Below, in pieces: positions 25,614 to 34,885 of a DNA stretch of 64,000 nucleotides. Below the pieces are notes generated by a model. That model saw nothing but the letters and a program-made list of their open reading frames with translations, was not told the origin of the DNA and ran no database searches. The DNA is from Solirubrobacteraceae bacterium (GTDB taxonomy: Bacteria > Actinomycetota > Thermoleophilia > Solirubrobacterales > Solirubrobacteraceae), in assembly GCA_025449845.1 (NCBI GenBank), contig JANWIP010000019.1:79369-143368 (forward strand). Direction: 5' to 3'. Position 1 is the first letter of the stretch, and the number at the start of each line of letters is the position of its first letter. A program made the translations under genes and the position numbers.

Positions 25614-27269
25614 TCAGCTGCGCACAAGCCGCTTGTAGGTGATGCGATGCGGGCGGTCTGCCGCGGCGCCCAGGCGCGCGTGGCGGTTCTCCTCATAAGC
25701 ATCGAAGTTGCCCTCGAACCACGTCACCTGCGAGTCGCCCTCGAAGGCCAGCACATGCGTGCATATCCGGTCCAGGAACCAGCGATCGTGGGAGATGATC
25801 ACCGCGCAGCCGGGGAAGCCGAGCAATGCGTCCTCCAGCGCGCGCAGCGTATCCACGTCGAGATCGTTCGTAGGCTCGTCCAGCAGCAGCAGATTGCCGC
25901 CGCTGCGCAGCAGCTTCGCCAGGTGCACCCGGTTGCGCTCGCCGCCTGAGAGCTTGCCGATGCGCTGCTGCTGGGAGGTGCCCTTGAAGTTGAAGCCTGC
26001 CGTGTACTGGCGGCTATTGACCACGCGCTCTCCCACTTCCAGGTGATCCAGGCCGTCGCTGATCTCCTCCCACACCGTCTTCTCCGGGTCCAGTGCATCG
26101 CGCGACTGATCCACGTAGGCCAGCTGCACCGTGTCGCCCAGCTCCAGGCTGCCTTCATCGGGGGTGTCCTGGCCGGTGATCATGCGGAAGAGGGTTGTCT
26201 TGCCAGCGCCATTGGCGCCGATCACGCCCACGATGCCTGCGCGCGGCAGATCGAAGGAGAGGTCCTCGATCAGCAGGCGCTCGCCGAAGCCCTTGCGCAG
26301 ATGCGACACCGTCAGCACCTGCGAGCCCAGGCGTGGGCCGGGCGGGATGTGGATCTGCACGTCCTCCAGCTTCACCTGGCGCTCCTGCGCCACCAGCTCC
26401 TCATAGCGCGCCAGACGTGCCTTTGACTTCGTGCGCCTGCCCTTTGGGTTCGTCCGCACCCATTCGAGCTCTGCCGCGATCGTGCGCTGACGCCCTTTCT
26501 CGCTGCGCTCTTCCTGTGCCAGGCGCGCCCCCTTCTGCTCCAGCCACGAGGAGTAGTTGCCCTCGTAGGGGATGCCTCGGCCGCGGTCGAGCTCGAGGAT
26601 CCAGCCTGCCACGTTGTCCAGGAAGTAGCGGTCGTGTGTGACCGCCACGATCGTGCCCGCGTACTCCGCCAGGTGCTGCTCCAGCCATGCCACCGACTCC
26701 GCGTCGAGGTGGTTTGTTGGCTCGTCCAGCAGCAGCAGATTCGGCGCGCTCAGCAGCAGCCGGCACAGCGCCACGCGGCGGCGCTCGCCGCCCGAGAGGC
26801 TGGCGACCTCTGCCTCCGGCGGGGGCAGGCGCAGGGCGTCCATCGCTTGGTCAAGGCGCGTGTCGAGATTCCATGCGTCGGCGGCGTCGATCTTGGCCTG
26901 GATATCGCCGAACTCCTGCGCTGTCTCATCGGAGTAGTTCGCTGCCAGCTCATTGAAGCGCTCGAGCAGCGCCTTGGTCTCGGAAACACCTTCCTCCACG
27001 TTGCCGCGCACGTCCTTGCTCTCATTCAGCTGCGGCTCCTGTGCGAGCATCCCCACTGTGGCCCCCGGCGCCAGCATCGCCTCGCCGCGGTAGTCCTGAT
27101 CGATGCCGGCCATGATCTTCAGCAGCGTCGACTTGCCCGCGCCGTTGTAGCCGAGTACGCCGATCTTCGCGCCTGGATAGAACGCCAGCGTGATGTCGCT
27201 CAGCACCGTCTTATCCGGCGGGTGCAGCTTGGACAGGCGGTGCATCGTGAAGATGTACTGAGAGGACAT
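25614..27269 (-). CDS. ettA: energy-dependent translational throttle protein EttA (ABC-F ATPase)
   Basis: A 551-residue soluble ABC-F protein, close to the 555 residues of E. coli EttA. The first ATPase cassette has Walker A GYNGAGKST (40-48), signature LSGGERRR and Walker B LLLLDEPTNHLD. The second has GANGAGKTT, LSGGERNR and LLLLDEPTNDLD. The linker carries the basic RTNPKGRRTKSKAR region that contacts tRNA and the ribosome. It gates the first elongation step according to the ATP/ADP ratio. The ATG at 27269 (MSSQYIF) was chosen; the frame stays open upstream across the divergent J-domain gene, which would give a non-homologous extension. Confidence 0.94.
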   Translation of the reverse strand: MSSQYIFTMHRLSKLHPPDKTVLSDITLAFYPGAKIGVLGYNGAGKSTLLKIMAGIDQDYRGEAMLAPGATVGMLAQEPQLNESKDVRGNVEEGVSETKALLERFNELAANYSDETAQEFGDIQAKIDAADAWNLDTRLDQAMDALRLPPPEAEVASLSGGERRRVALCRLLLSAPNLLLLDEPTNHLDAESVAWLEQHLAEYAGTIVAVTHDRYFLDNVAGWILELDRGRGIPYEGNYSSWLEQKGARLAQEERSEKGRQRTIAAELEWVRTNPKGRRTKSKARLARYEELVAQERQVKLEDVQIHIPPGPRLGSQVLTVSHLRKGFGERLLIEDLSFDLPRAGIVGVIGANGAGKTTLFRMITGQDTPDEGSLELGDTVQLAYVDQSRDALDPEKTVWEEISDGLDHLEVGERVVNSRQYTAGFNFKGTSQQQRIGKLSGGERNRVHLAKLLRSGGNLLLLDEPTNDLDVDTLRALEDALLGFPGCAVIISHDRWFLDRICTHVLAFEGDSQVTWFEGNFDAYEENRHARLGAAADRPHRITYKRLVRS

Positions 27270-27303
27270 GAAAGGCAGGATAGGGCGATAACGTAAGCGG
27301 GGT

Positions 27304-28359
27304 ATGCCCGCGGCCATCCTCGACATCGAGCAGCAGCTGCTGCTGCTGGAGCTCCAGGCGCCTTTCGACAAGCGCGAGGTGCAGCTCGCGCGCCGGCGCA
27401 TGGCCAAGCGCTGGCACCCCGACGTCGCGCCTGCTGGGCGCCAGTATGAGCACGAGCGCCATCTGAAGGCCATCAACGAGGCCGCCGACCAGCTGGAGCG
27501 CCTCGCCGAGGGCAGTCGTGGCGGCAAGGTCTCGCGCAACGCCGTCAAGGTCAGCGCTGCCGCCGCGCGTCGCGCGCGCGAGGAGGCTGGTCGCCGCGCC
27601 TACGAAGAGGAGCAGCGCGCCCGCGAGCATGCCCACGAGCAGGCCGTGCACGATCCTTTCGGCAGTCGCGTGCCCGACCACTCCGTCGTGCACCGCTACG
27701 CGCGCTGCGAGTCCTATCCCGAGTGGGGGGTCGGCACCGTGGCGGGCATCTACTTCACCGGCGATCCCACCGGCGATGATGAGGTCCAGCAGTGGGCCCG
27801 TGTGCGCTTCAGCCACGGCGTGCGCACCGTCCCAGCCGGCAGCATGAGCTTCGTCGACTTCTCCAAGCCCGATCCTGCCGGGGCCCGCGTTGCGCGCTTC
27901 ATGACCGCCGCGCAGCGCGCCATGGCTGAAGGCGACTACGCCCTCGCCGCGCAGCGGCTCGTCTATGCGCGCGATGCCGAGCCTAAGAACGTCGGCGTGC
28001 TGCGCTTGATGACCTTGGCCTTCTGGCAGGCCGGCAACCTGGAGGCCGCCGCGCGCTCCGTGCGTGACTGGGCGCGCGTAGATGGCGAGCGGCCTGCGGC
28101 GCATCGCTTCGCCGCCCGCATCTATGAAGACGTCGGCGCTCTGGATCTCGCCGAGGAAGCCGCTCACCGCGCTGCCGAGCGCGGTCCCACCGATGCCGGC
28201 GCCTGGGAGCGTCTGGGTCGCTTGCGCTTGCAGCTGCTTGACCGCGAGGGAGCCTTGGAGGCGCTTGAGCGCGCGCTCGGCCTGGGTGCGGGTGGGGATG
28301 TGAAGGCGCTGCTCGTGCAGGCCTTGGCGCTTGAGCCGCGCGCCGTACCTGTGGTTTGA
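27304..28359 (+). CDS. J-domain protein with TPR-like C-terminus
   Basis: A 351-residue protein. The N-terminal ~60 residues form a DnaJ-like helical hairpin with the HPD motif at 38-40 (KRWHPDV), which stimulates DnaK ATPase. A long Arg/Ala/Glu-rich, probably coiled-coil segment follows (~75-115), then a small beta domain (YPEWGVGTVAGIYF) and TPR-like helices from ~200 to the end. It could recruit DnaK to specific partners. The start is 34 bp from ettA on the other strand, so the two share a divergent promoter region. Confidence 0.72.
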   Translation: MPAAILDIEQQLLLLELQAPFDKREVQLARRRMAKRWHPDVAPAGRQYEHERHLKAINEAADQLERLAEGSRGGKVSRNAVKVSAAAARRAREEAGRRAYEEEQRAREHAHEQAVHDPFGSRVPDHSVVHRYARCESYPEWGVGTVAGIYFTGDPTGDDEVQQWARVRFSHGVRTVPAGSMSFVDFSKPDPAGARVARFMTAAQRAMAEGDYALAAQRLVYARDAEPKNVGVLRLMTLAFWQAGNLEAAARSVRDWARVDGERPAAHRFAARIYEDVGALDLAEEAAHRAAERGPTDAGAWERLGRLRLQLLDREGALEALERALGLGAGGDVKALLVQALALEPRAVPVV

Positions 28360-28362
28360 GTC

Positions 28363-30072
28363 TTAGCGCGCTAGGCGGCGCCTCGCCGTAGCCAGCAGCA
28401 GGAACTCGACAGCCAGTATCGCCAGCGCCAGCCCCGTTAGCAGGCGGCCGGCCACGATCGCCGTGTGATCCGCGGGGCTGACGGAAATCTTCACCGCAGT
28501 GCTCGTCGCATGGGCGTATGGTGTGATTTCGAGCACATCATTGGCTTCTTCGTCGGTTCCGACGATCTCTGCGCCGCTGATATGCACAAATTCCGAGCGA
28601 CTCCTGATATTGGTGTCCACGCGCTGGCCTGGTGCCTCATGGACCACCAGTGACGCACGATCATTGTGCACTGATTCTGGGGGAAAGGTCACGCGAGGTA
28701 GCTGCGTGCTGATCGGACGCACCGGGTCATAAACATAATTCAACAGCCCTTCCTGCTCGTATATCGGTTTCAGATACGAGCTCAGTGCGATGCTGCGGCT
28801 TCGTCCCTGGGGATGGGCGCCCGTCTGCTGTACCGCTCCGATAACTGCTATCGCGAGAATCGGCACCAGCGCCCAGGCCCAATATCTGCTCTCGCTGCCC
28901 CCATCGCGGTTCGCTACCAGCACGGCGAGCACCGCGCCGCTGATTCCGAGTAGCACATAGCTCTCAAGGCGAAAGCTGAACTGCAACGTCGAATACACGC
29001 GCGGAAGCGCAAGAATGATTCCCACGTGCGTCATCACGATCAGCAGCAGGGCAGTGGCTGCGCAGATGACAAGCAGGATCCTCATCCATGCTCCGCTCCT
29101 GCGTGCTCGCAGTGAGATTGCGATGCCCGCGAAAATCCACACCATGGCCAGTATCGGGAGCGATGTCGTCAGTATGGTGCCTGACGCCTGCTTGCGCGAT
29201 AACGTAAATAGGTGCCGCGCGGCGACTGGATATGTGCTTTCCCTCAGTAGCTGCCGAAAGTGGGGATAGGACTGTGCGATAACTGTCTTTGACTCATATG
29301 CTGCCGTCGGCAGCAGAAACCAGGCACTCACCAACAGCGCCGGAATCATGATGCCTGCGACGCGCAGGATATTTGACCAGCCGATGTTGTCTCGCGCCTC
29401 CGGTACGCACGCCAGCAGCGCCAGGCCCACGATCAGCAGTATCGTCGAGCCCCAGATCACCGTCAGCAGGTGGCTGCCAAAAAAGACGATGCTGCTCCCT
29501 GCCAGGGCCGCCGCTGGGAGCAGGCGCAGCTGTTTTGCTCGTATCACCTCCAGCCCCGACGCGATCATCAACGGCATCACCGACACCGCTATAAACTCCG
29601 GCCAATCGCCGAGCGCATACACGATCGTCAGATATGACGCCGAGGTGACGAAGATGATCCCGGGAACGTGCGCCAGCCAGCGGCCCAGGCCGAAGATGCG
29701 CGCTGTCCAATACCAGCCTGCGTATGCCGCAATGAAGCCCAGCACATATGTCAGCACATATGCGTCCAGCGGAGCATCGCCCAGCGCCAGCGACAGGACG
29801 CCCGTCAACGTATAGATCGTTCCGCCATAAAAGGCATACAGCGGATAGAAAACGCCGTGTGAATAGTTGAGGAACAGGCTTGGCGAGTGATTGTCACGGA
29901 TCGCTACGCTCTGGTGCCACATGTACCACAGGTGATTCAGCCAGTCTTCATTGAACGTCGCATCGGTGAGGAGCAGCGGCCACGCCAGTGCCCCTATCAG
30001 GCAAAGGGGCGCGGCGATGCCCAAAGCTCGGGCAGCATAAGAACGCGCCTGCGTGTATGGCCGCTGGCTCAC
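28363..30072 (-). CDS. polytopic membrane protein, GT-C glycosyltransferase-like
   Basis: A 569-residue protein with about 10-12 hydrophobic segments over residues 15-420, a soluble region rich in beta strands (~430-535) and a final helix at ~540-562. The first extracytoplasmic loop has NEDWLNHLWYMWHQ, an acidic loop typical of GT-C lipid-linked-sugar transferases. No known subfamily is identified. The GTG at 30072 was used. Codon use is slightly AT-richer than its neighbours (ATA, GCA), which may hint at transfer. It lies downstream of the channel-like gene on the same strand with ~105 bp between them. Confidence 0.6.
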   Translation of the reverse strand: MSQRPYTQARSYAARALGIAAPLCLIGALAWPLLLTDATFNEDWLNHLWYMWHQSVAIRDNHSPSLFLNYSHGVFYPLYAFYGGTIYTLTGVLSLALGDAPLDAYVLTYVLGFIAAYAGWYWTARIFGLGRWLAHVPGIIFVTSASYLTIVYALGDWPEFIAVSVMPLMIASGLEVIRAKQLRLLPAAALAGSSIVFFGSHLLTVIWGSTILLIVGLALLACVPEARDNIGWSNILRVAGIMIPALLVSAWFLLPTAAYESKTVIAQSYPHFRQLLRESTYPVAARHLFTLSRKQASGTILTTSLPILAMVWIFAGIAISLRARRSGAWMRILLVICAATALLLIVMTHVGIILALPRVYSTLQFSFRLESYVLLGISGAVLAVLVANRDGGSESRYWAWALVPILAIAVIGAVQQTGAHPQGRSRSIALSSYLKPIYEQEGLLNYVYDPVRPISTQLPRVTFPPESVHNDRASLVVHEAPGQRVDTNIRSRSEFVHISGAEIVGTDEEANDVLEITPYAHATSTAVKISVSPADHTAIVAGRLLTGLALAILAVEFLLLATARRRLAR

Positions 30073-30178
30073 GGCCCAGCATGGTTGCGCGTTCTACGTC
30101 AAATGGCACCTCTGTGCCGTGGCGCGGGGATTGCCAAGCTTTTTGGCGAAGGCTACGTCTCTGACTCTTGCGCTTGAG

Positions 30179-30862
30179 TCAACTCAGGATGTTGACGGCG
30201 CGCGAGACGATCAGGCCGATCGTCACCAGCGACACCAGCGACTGCACCCCCATCACCATCTTGGCCATCGGCGTCAGCGGCATCGTGTCCGTGGGGGAGA
30301 ACGCCGTCGCATTGGTGAGCGATACATACAGGTAGTCAATGAACTTCGGCCGCCAATTGCGCGGCTCGATGCGATCGTCGCTCATCTGCGGGAACAGGAA
30401 GTCGGGTTGGCCATCGTGTCCGGCGGCGCGCCGTCCCGGTCCGCCGCGATCGACCTCCCAGTACCACAGGCCGAAGATCAGGAAGTTGGTCGACCAGATC
30501 AGCACGCCGGAGACGATAAGCTCGCGTCCGTTGTAGATGTGACTGTGCAGCAGATAGTGGGTTAGGGCGCCTAGCGAGTAGATGTTCGCGACGCTCACGA
30601 ACGCCGTCAGGCTGAGCGCCACGCGCCGGCGGCGGGGATGCTCGTGCTCAAGCTGGTTCGGTGTGGCCAGGAACATGCCCAGCAGCAGCAGCGCCTCCAG
30701 TGAGGGGATCAGCCAGAACGGACCTACCACCAGCCGCGAGGGCAGCGCGAACTGCAGCGCGATCGCGGCCAGGATCGTTGCCTGTGCTGGCCAGAACGCC
30801 TCGGGCTCGGGCGGTGGTGGATATGGCCGTCCGGGCTGGGCCGCGTATTGCTGGGACGCCAT
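30179..30862 (-). CDS. membrane protein with channel-like C-terminal pore segment (DUF1345-like)
   Basis: A 227-residue protein with about five transmembrane segments. After a Pro-rich N-terminus there are two helices (25-62), two more around residues 82-125, and a last pair flanking FIDYLYVSLTNATAFSPTD. That arrangement (helix, re-entrant TNATAFSPTDTMPLT, helix) looks like the pore loop of two-helix potassium channels, but the GYGD selectivity filter is replaced by FSPTD. It is similar in layout to DUF1345 proteins. It is divergent from tatA with 53 bp between starts. Ion selectivity, if any, is unknown. Confidence 0.6.
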   Translation of the reverse strand: MASQQYAAQPGRPYPPPPEPEAFWPAQATILAAIALQFALPSRLVVGPFWLIPSLEALLLLGMFLATPNQLEHEHPRRRRVALSLTAFVSVANIYSLGALTHYLLHSHIYNGRELIVSGVLIWSTNFLIFGLWYWEVDRGGPGRRAAGHDGQPDFLFPQMSDDRIEPRNWRPKFIDYLYVSLTNATAFSPTDTMPLTPMAKMVMGVQSLVSLVTIGLIVSRAVNILS

Positions 30863-30915
30863 GTCTGAGAGCGTAAGGACCGCTCCGGCGGTGCTTGGCG
30901 CTAGCCTGGAAGACA

Positions 30916-31098
30916 GTGGGAATTGAGAACCCCGTCCACCTCGTCTTTCTCGCTGTCGTCGCGCTTCTCGTGCTCGGCCCCAAGCGCCTGCCTGAGATGG
31001 CCCGCGCGCTCGGCAAGGGCATGCGCGAGTTCCGCCAGGCCATGAGCGGTGAGACCTCGGATGAGTCGGACAAACTTGGACCGCCGGCAGGCAGTTAG
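30916..31098 (+). CDS. tatA: Sec-independent protein translocase subunit TatA/E-type
   Basis: A 60-residue protein: one N-terminal transmembrane helix (HLVFLAVVALLVLG), the conserved GPKRLPE hinge, then an amphipathic helix (MARALGKGMREFRQA) and a short acidic tail. It forms the size-adaptable pore of the twin-arginine pathway with TatC, which is not in this window. GTG at 30916 is chosen by homology, with GGAAG about 5 bases upstream. Stop codons of this gene and the convergent membrane protein gene overlap by 4 bp. Confidence 0.85.
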   Translation: MGIENPVHLVFLAVVALLVLGPKRLPEMARALGKGMREFRQAMSGETSDESDKLGPPAGS

Positions 31099-31724
31099 GC
31101 CACAGCCGCTTGGGAGACCGCCCGGGTCTGCCGGCGACGGTTGCCCATCCAGGTGATCAGCCCGATCAAGGCGATCATCCCCACCCCAATTGCCAGGACG
31201 CCGCCGAGCACCGCCAGGTACCCGCCCGCGTGGTGGGGGTTCACGAAGAAGTATGGGTACCAGTTCACGATCGCCCCGCGGGTCACCGTGTAGGCGATGT
31301 ACAGCAGCGGGAAGCTCAGCCACAGCAGCGTCTTGCGCAGCGGCAGCTCTGTCTGTGGCGGGTCGATCGCCCAATCCGCGATCATCACCAGCGGCATGAT
31401 CTGATGGATGATCGCGTTCGCCCATGGCGTGCTCTCCTTGTGGCCCGACAGCAGTACCTCGAAGACGATGCCCGTTGTCAGCATGTACATCACCGCCGCG
31501 CCGCGCAGCAGATCGGTGGTTCTCGATCGTGGTCCCGGACCACGTAGCGCTCCTGCCAGCAGGATGCCCGCCGCGAACAGGTTGCTCAGGATGGTGAAGT
31601 AGCTGAAGTAGTCGGTCGTGCTCCAGCCTCGCCCGCCCAGGCCCTTGGCCAGCTGGTAGATGACCGCCGTCAGGATCGCCCCTGCTCCAATGGCGCGGTA
31701 GCTGCGGATCGCGGCTGCGGGCAT
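31095..31724 (-). CDS. Pr6Pr-type six-helix membrane protein
   Basis: A 209-residue integral membrane protein with six hydrophobic helices. FSYFTILSNLFAAGILL in helix 2 and the HQIMPLVMIADW segment between helices 3 and 4 are hallmarks of the Pr6Pr/FAR-17a-related family, whose biochemical role is unsettled. The ATG at 31724 is used; an ATG at 31745 would add 7 residues. Upstream the frame is open far across nucS and the crotonase gene, but that extension has shadow-like composition. It is divergent from nucS (72 bp). Confidence 0.75.
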   Translation of the reverse strand: MPAAAIRSYRAIGAGAILTAVIYQLAKGLGGRGWSTTDYFSYFTILSNLFAAGILLAGALRGPGPRSRTTDLLRGAAVMYMLTTGIVFEVLLSGHKESTPWANAIIHQIMPLVMIADWAIDPPQTELPLRKTLLWLSFPLLYIAYTVTRGAIVNWYPYFFVNPHHAGGYLAVLGGVLAIGVGMIALIGLITWMGNRRRQTRAVSQAAVA

Positions 31725-31796
31725 CGTCTGAACTCTACGCCGCATCGGGGTGATTGTCCTGGGCGAGCGATCCGATGCTGGCTGTACCTTGCTCCG

Positions 31797-32489
31797 GTGC
31801 GCCTGATCGTTGCTCGCTGCGAGGTGTCCTATATCGGCCGTGTCACCACCGTGCTGCCCGAGGCCGTGCGGCTGCTGATGCTCAAGGCCGATGGGACGTT
31901 CATGGTTTGGGCCGACGGCGGTGGGCCGAACGTCAAGCCGCTGAACTGGATGACGCCGCCCACCGTGCTTGAAGAGGAGCACGATGCGGACGGCGTGCTC
32001 GCGCGGCTTGTGGTGCGCAAGCAGCGCCAGGAGGATCGCGTCGAGATCGTGCTTGCTGAGGTGCTCTCGGATATCGAGCATCAGCTCGACGTGCTCGCCT
32101 CGCTTGAGAAGGAGGGGCTTGAGCGCGAACTGCAAGAGCTGCTCGCGGCCGCGCCGCAGTGGTGCGGTGAGGGCTTTCGGCTCGTGCGGCGCGAGTGGCC
32201 TACCGACATCGGGCCTGTCGATCTCATGTGCCGCGACGTCCAGGATGAGTGGATCGCCGTGGAGATCAAGCGGATCGGCAGCATCGACGCGGTCGAGCAG
32301 CTCACGCGCTACCTGGAGCGCATCCGCCTCGATCCCGCGCTTGGCTGCTGCCGCGGCGTACTTGCCGCGCAGCGCATCAAGCCGCAGGCGCGCGTGCTTG
32401 CCCAGGCGCGCGGGATCGACTGTGTGGAGGTCGATCTGCAAGTGCTGCGTGGCGAGCGTGAGCCGGAGCTGACGCTGTTTGCGGCCTAG
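31797..32489 (+). CDS. nucS: endonuclease NucS (mismatch-specific)
   Basis: A 230-residue protein of standard length. The N-terminal DNA-binding domain starts MRLIVARCEVSYIGR with the KPLNWMTPP motif. The C-terminal RecB-like nuclease domain has Asp142 (GPVD), Glu156 and Lys158 (EIK), with the same 14+2 spacing as the catalytic residues of characterised NucS. In actinobacteria lacking MutS/MutL it cuts mispaired DNA in a non-canonical mismatch repair pathway, usually with the beta clamp. The start is GTG at 31797. Its presence supports an actinobacterial source. Confidence 0.95.
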   Translation: MRLIVARCEVSYIGRVTTVLPEAVRLLMLKADGTFMVWADGGGPNVKPLNWMTPPTVLEEEHDADGVLARLVVRKQRQEDRVEIVLAEVLSDIEHQLDVLASLEKEGLERELQELLAAAPQWCGEGFRLVRREWPTDIGPVDLMCRDVQDEWIAVEIKRIGSIDAVEQLTRYLERIRLDPALGCCRGVLAAQRIKPQARVLAQARGIDCVEVDLQVLRGEREPELTLFAA

Positions 32490-32501
32490 TAGTCTGCGCG
32501 C

Positions 32502-33317
32502 ATGACCAACGACACCGCTGCCCCCACTGATGCGGCCGCCACCGCCGCCGCTGATAGCCCAGCGGTTCGCACCGAGCGCCGCGAGAACGTTCTGCTTATC
32601 ACCATCGACCGCCCTGAGGTTCGCAACGCCGTCAACGCCGCCGTCGCCGCTGGCATCGCCGGGGCGCTTGAGGAGCTCGATGGCGACGATGCTCTCTCCG
32701 TCGGCGTGCTCACCGGCGCCGGCGGCTTCTTCTGCGCGGGCATGGACCTCGGAGCGTTCGTCAAGGGGGAGTCGCCTTGGTTCGGCGACCGTGGTTTTGC
32801 CGGTATCGCCCAGCGCGCCTCGCGCAAGCCGCTGATCGCCGCCATCGAGGGCTTTGCCGTGGCCGGCGGCATGGAGATCGCGCTGGCCTGTGATCTCATC
32901 GTCGCCGCCAAAGGCGCCAAGATGGGCATCCCTGAGGCCAAGCGCTCGCTCGTCGCTGCTGGCGGTGCGCTCTTGCGCCTGCCGCGTCGCATGCCTTACC
33001 ACGTCGTCATGGAGCTCGCGCTCACGGGCGACCTGCTGCCCGCCGAGCGTTTTCACGAGTTTGGGGTCGTCAACAGTCTGGCTGAGCCTGGTGAGGCCGT
33101 TGCGGGGGCGCTTTTACTGGCTGCGCGCCTGGCCGCCAATGGCCCGCTGGCACTGATCGCCTCCAAGCGCATTCTGCAGGAGCAGTACGACTGGTCCGCG
33201 CAGGAGATGTGGGAACGTCAGGGCGCCATCTCCGGGCCGGTCTTCGCTTCCGAGGATGCCAAGGAGGGCGCCTCCGCCTTCAAGGAGAAGCGCCCTCCGG
33301 CCTGGCAGGGACGTTAG
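32502..33317 (+). CDS. enoyl-CoA hydratase/isomerase (crotonase) family protein
   Basis: A 271-residue enzyme. The two oxyanion-hole segments are GAGGFFCAGMDL (~75-86) and FAVAGGMEIALACDLIVA (~121-138). The acidic residue in GIPEAKRSL corresponds to a catalytic Glu of hydratases. It acts on acyl-CoA thioesters, most simply hydrating 2-enoyl-CoA in fatty acid breakdown; isomerase or other crotonase chemistry is possible. The first ~22 residues are an Ala/Thr/Asp-rich extension. It is 12 bp after nucS, so probably co-transcribed, with no clear functional link. Confidence 0.88.
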   Translation: MTNDTAAPTDAAATAAADSPAVRTERRENVLLITIDRPEVRNAVNAAVAAGIAGALEELDGDDALSVGVLTGAGGFFCAGMDLGAFVKGESPWFGDRGFAGIAQRASRKPLIAAIEGFAVAGGMEIALACDLIVAAKGAKMGIPEAKRSLVAAGGALLRLPRRMPYHVVMELALTGDLLPAERFHEFGVVNSLAEPGEAVAGALLLAARLAANGPLALIASKRILQEQYDWSAQEMWERQGAISGPVFASEDAKEGASAFKEKRPPAWQGR

Positions 33318-33395
33318 GTACGGCACGCTTGGCATTGGCCTTGCGGGTATCGACTGCGCCTTGCCTGAATATTCAGAGACAAGGCTTGCGACCTA

Positions 33396-34817
33396 TTGAA
33401 CAGCTCGCCTAGTCTGGATCTTGCCTTGGGTTGCCATCTTCTTTTACGCCGCCGCCGCAAAGCTTGCTCCCGGGTGTGGTGGGCGCTGCCATTTGCCTCG
33501 CTCCTGACTGTCGCCCTCTCGCTCGGCTTGGCCGCGAGCGCGCTGGCAGCGAGCGGCAGCGGAGAAATCTCGGGCACCGTCATCGATGCGCTCAGCAAGT
33601 CTCCGATCAAGGGCATCGAAGTCTGTGCCTTCCCGCATAGTTCGGGAAATGAAAGCTTTGCATGTGCCAAGACCCACGCCAACGGTGAATACACCATCGA
33701 AGGGTTGGCCAGCGATGAATACGAAGTGGAATTCTTCTCTCCCCCCGAAAGCGCGCTCAACTACGTCACCCAGTACTACAACGGCAAGGCCAATTTCACT
33801 GAATCCAATCTGGTATCGGTCGTCTCGCCCGGCGCCACCCCGGGCATCGATGCGGAACTCAGCGAAGGCGGGCGCATCAGCGGCAGGGTCACCGATGCCA
33901 GCACGGGTGCCGGCATAAGTGCCCTGGTGTGTTTTTTCAGGCTGAATGCAACGTTTGTCGGCTGTGGGGAAGCTGGCGCGAACGGCGAATACATCTCGCC
34001 CCCGCTCGCTAACGGGGAATACAGCGTCGAATTCTTCGCGGGTCGCAACTATGTCGCTCAGGTCTACAACGGTCACTCCGCGCTCAGCGAAGCCAATCCG
34101 GTGTTGGTGACCGTGCCCAACACCACTACCGGCATCAACGTTGCCCTGCAGCCCGCCATCGTTCCCGCGCCGCCCGTCAACGTCACGCCGCCCGCTATCT
34201 CCGGAGCTCCTGCCGTTGGTGCCACGCTCGCCTGTGCCAACGGCCTCTGGACGGGGACTCCCCCGCCGAGCTTCACCTACCGCTGGCTACGCGACGGCAC
34301 GCCGATACCTGGTGCCACCGAAAGCTCCTACAAGATTCAGGGGGCCGACGAAGGGCATACCCTCTCCTGCGAAGTCACCGCCAGGAACTCCAACGGTGGC
34401 AAGAGCGCCGCCAGTGCTGGTGTCGCCGTTCCCGCGCCGCCGCCACCTCCTCCTCCGCCGCCACCCCCCAGTCCGCTCGTGAAGATCCTTGGGTCCAAGC
34501 TGGTCGTGTCTGGCAAGACCCTGCCGGTGCACATCCAGTGCACCAACGCCACTTGTCAGGGGACCATCGAGTTGACCTTGCAGCTTGTGATCAAGCACCA
34601 CCGAGGACACCGGACGACCTCACGGCACGAGACGCTTGTGCTCGCCAAGGGGGCCTACAACCTCACGCAGGGCACGAGCGCGAACGTCAAGCTGCGTCTC
34701 ACCTCCACCGGGCGTAAGCGGCTCGCCCATGTCAGCAAGCGCCATCCCTTCACCGGCAAGCTCGTCCTGACCTTGCAGGGCGGCGCAGCGAGCACCGCCT
34801 CGGTGCGGGTGAGCTAG
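33396..34817 (+). CDS. secreted protein with carboxypeptidase-regulatory-like repeats and Pro-rich linker
   Basis: A 473-residue protein. The signal peptide spans ~30-51 after a basic N-terminus (LLRRRRK). Two CarboxypepD_reg-like beta domains follow: ISGTVIDALSKSPIKGIEV (~58) with ANGEYTIEGLASDEYEVEF, and ISGRVTDASTGAGI with NGEYISPPLANGEYSVEF. Each ends in a YVTQYYNGKA/YVAQVYNGHS segment. Then come an Ig-like domain (PPSFTYRWLRDGTPIPGA), a run of prolines (~347-358) and a C-terminal beta domain. The start is TTG at 33396, about 12 bases after a weak AAGG, so it is uncertain. Glu is almost always GAA in the first two thirds, in contrast to adjacent genes. Confidence 0.78.
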   Translation: MNSSPSLDLALGCHLLLRRRRKACSRVWWALPFASLLTVALSLGLAASALAASGSGEISGTVIDALSKSPIKGIEVCAFPHSSGNESFACAKTHANGEYTIEGLASDEYEVEFFSPPESALNYVTQYYNGKANFTESNLVSVVSPGATPGIDAELSEGGRISGRVTDASTGAGISALVCFFRLNATFVGCGEAGANGEYISPPLANGEYSVEFFAGRNYVAQVYNGHSALSEANPVLVTVPNTTTGINVALQPAIVPAPPVNVTPPAISGAPAVGATLACANGLWTGTPPPSFTYRWLRDGTPIPGATESSYKIQGADEGHTLSCEVTARNSNGGKSAASAGVAVPAPPPPPPPPPPPSPLVKILGSKLVVSGKTLPVHIQCTNATCQGTIELTLQLVIKHHRGHRTTSRHETLVLAKGAYNLTQGTSANVKLRLTSTGRKRLAHVSKRHPFTGKLVLTLQGGAASTASVRVS

Positions 34818-34885
34818 CCGCGTCGCGCGCGGCGCCTGCGACGGCGCTGGCGCCAGATCAGCTTGAAGCGTCGCCACAGCATCGC

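Noticed and set aside
27270..27548. 93-codon extension of ettA
   Set aside because: Ser/Arg-rich, antisense to the J-domain gene; EttA proteins begin at MSSQYIF-like sequence.
31725..33056. N-terminal extension of the Pr6Pr membrane protein across nucS and the crotonase
   Set aside because: Antisense to two clear genes; the membrane domain begins only at residues encoded from about 31724.
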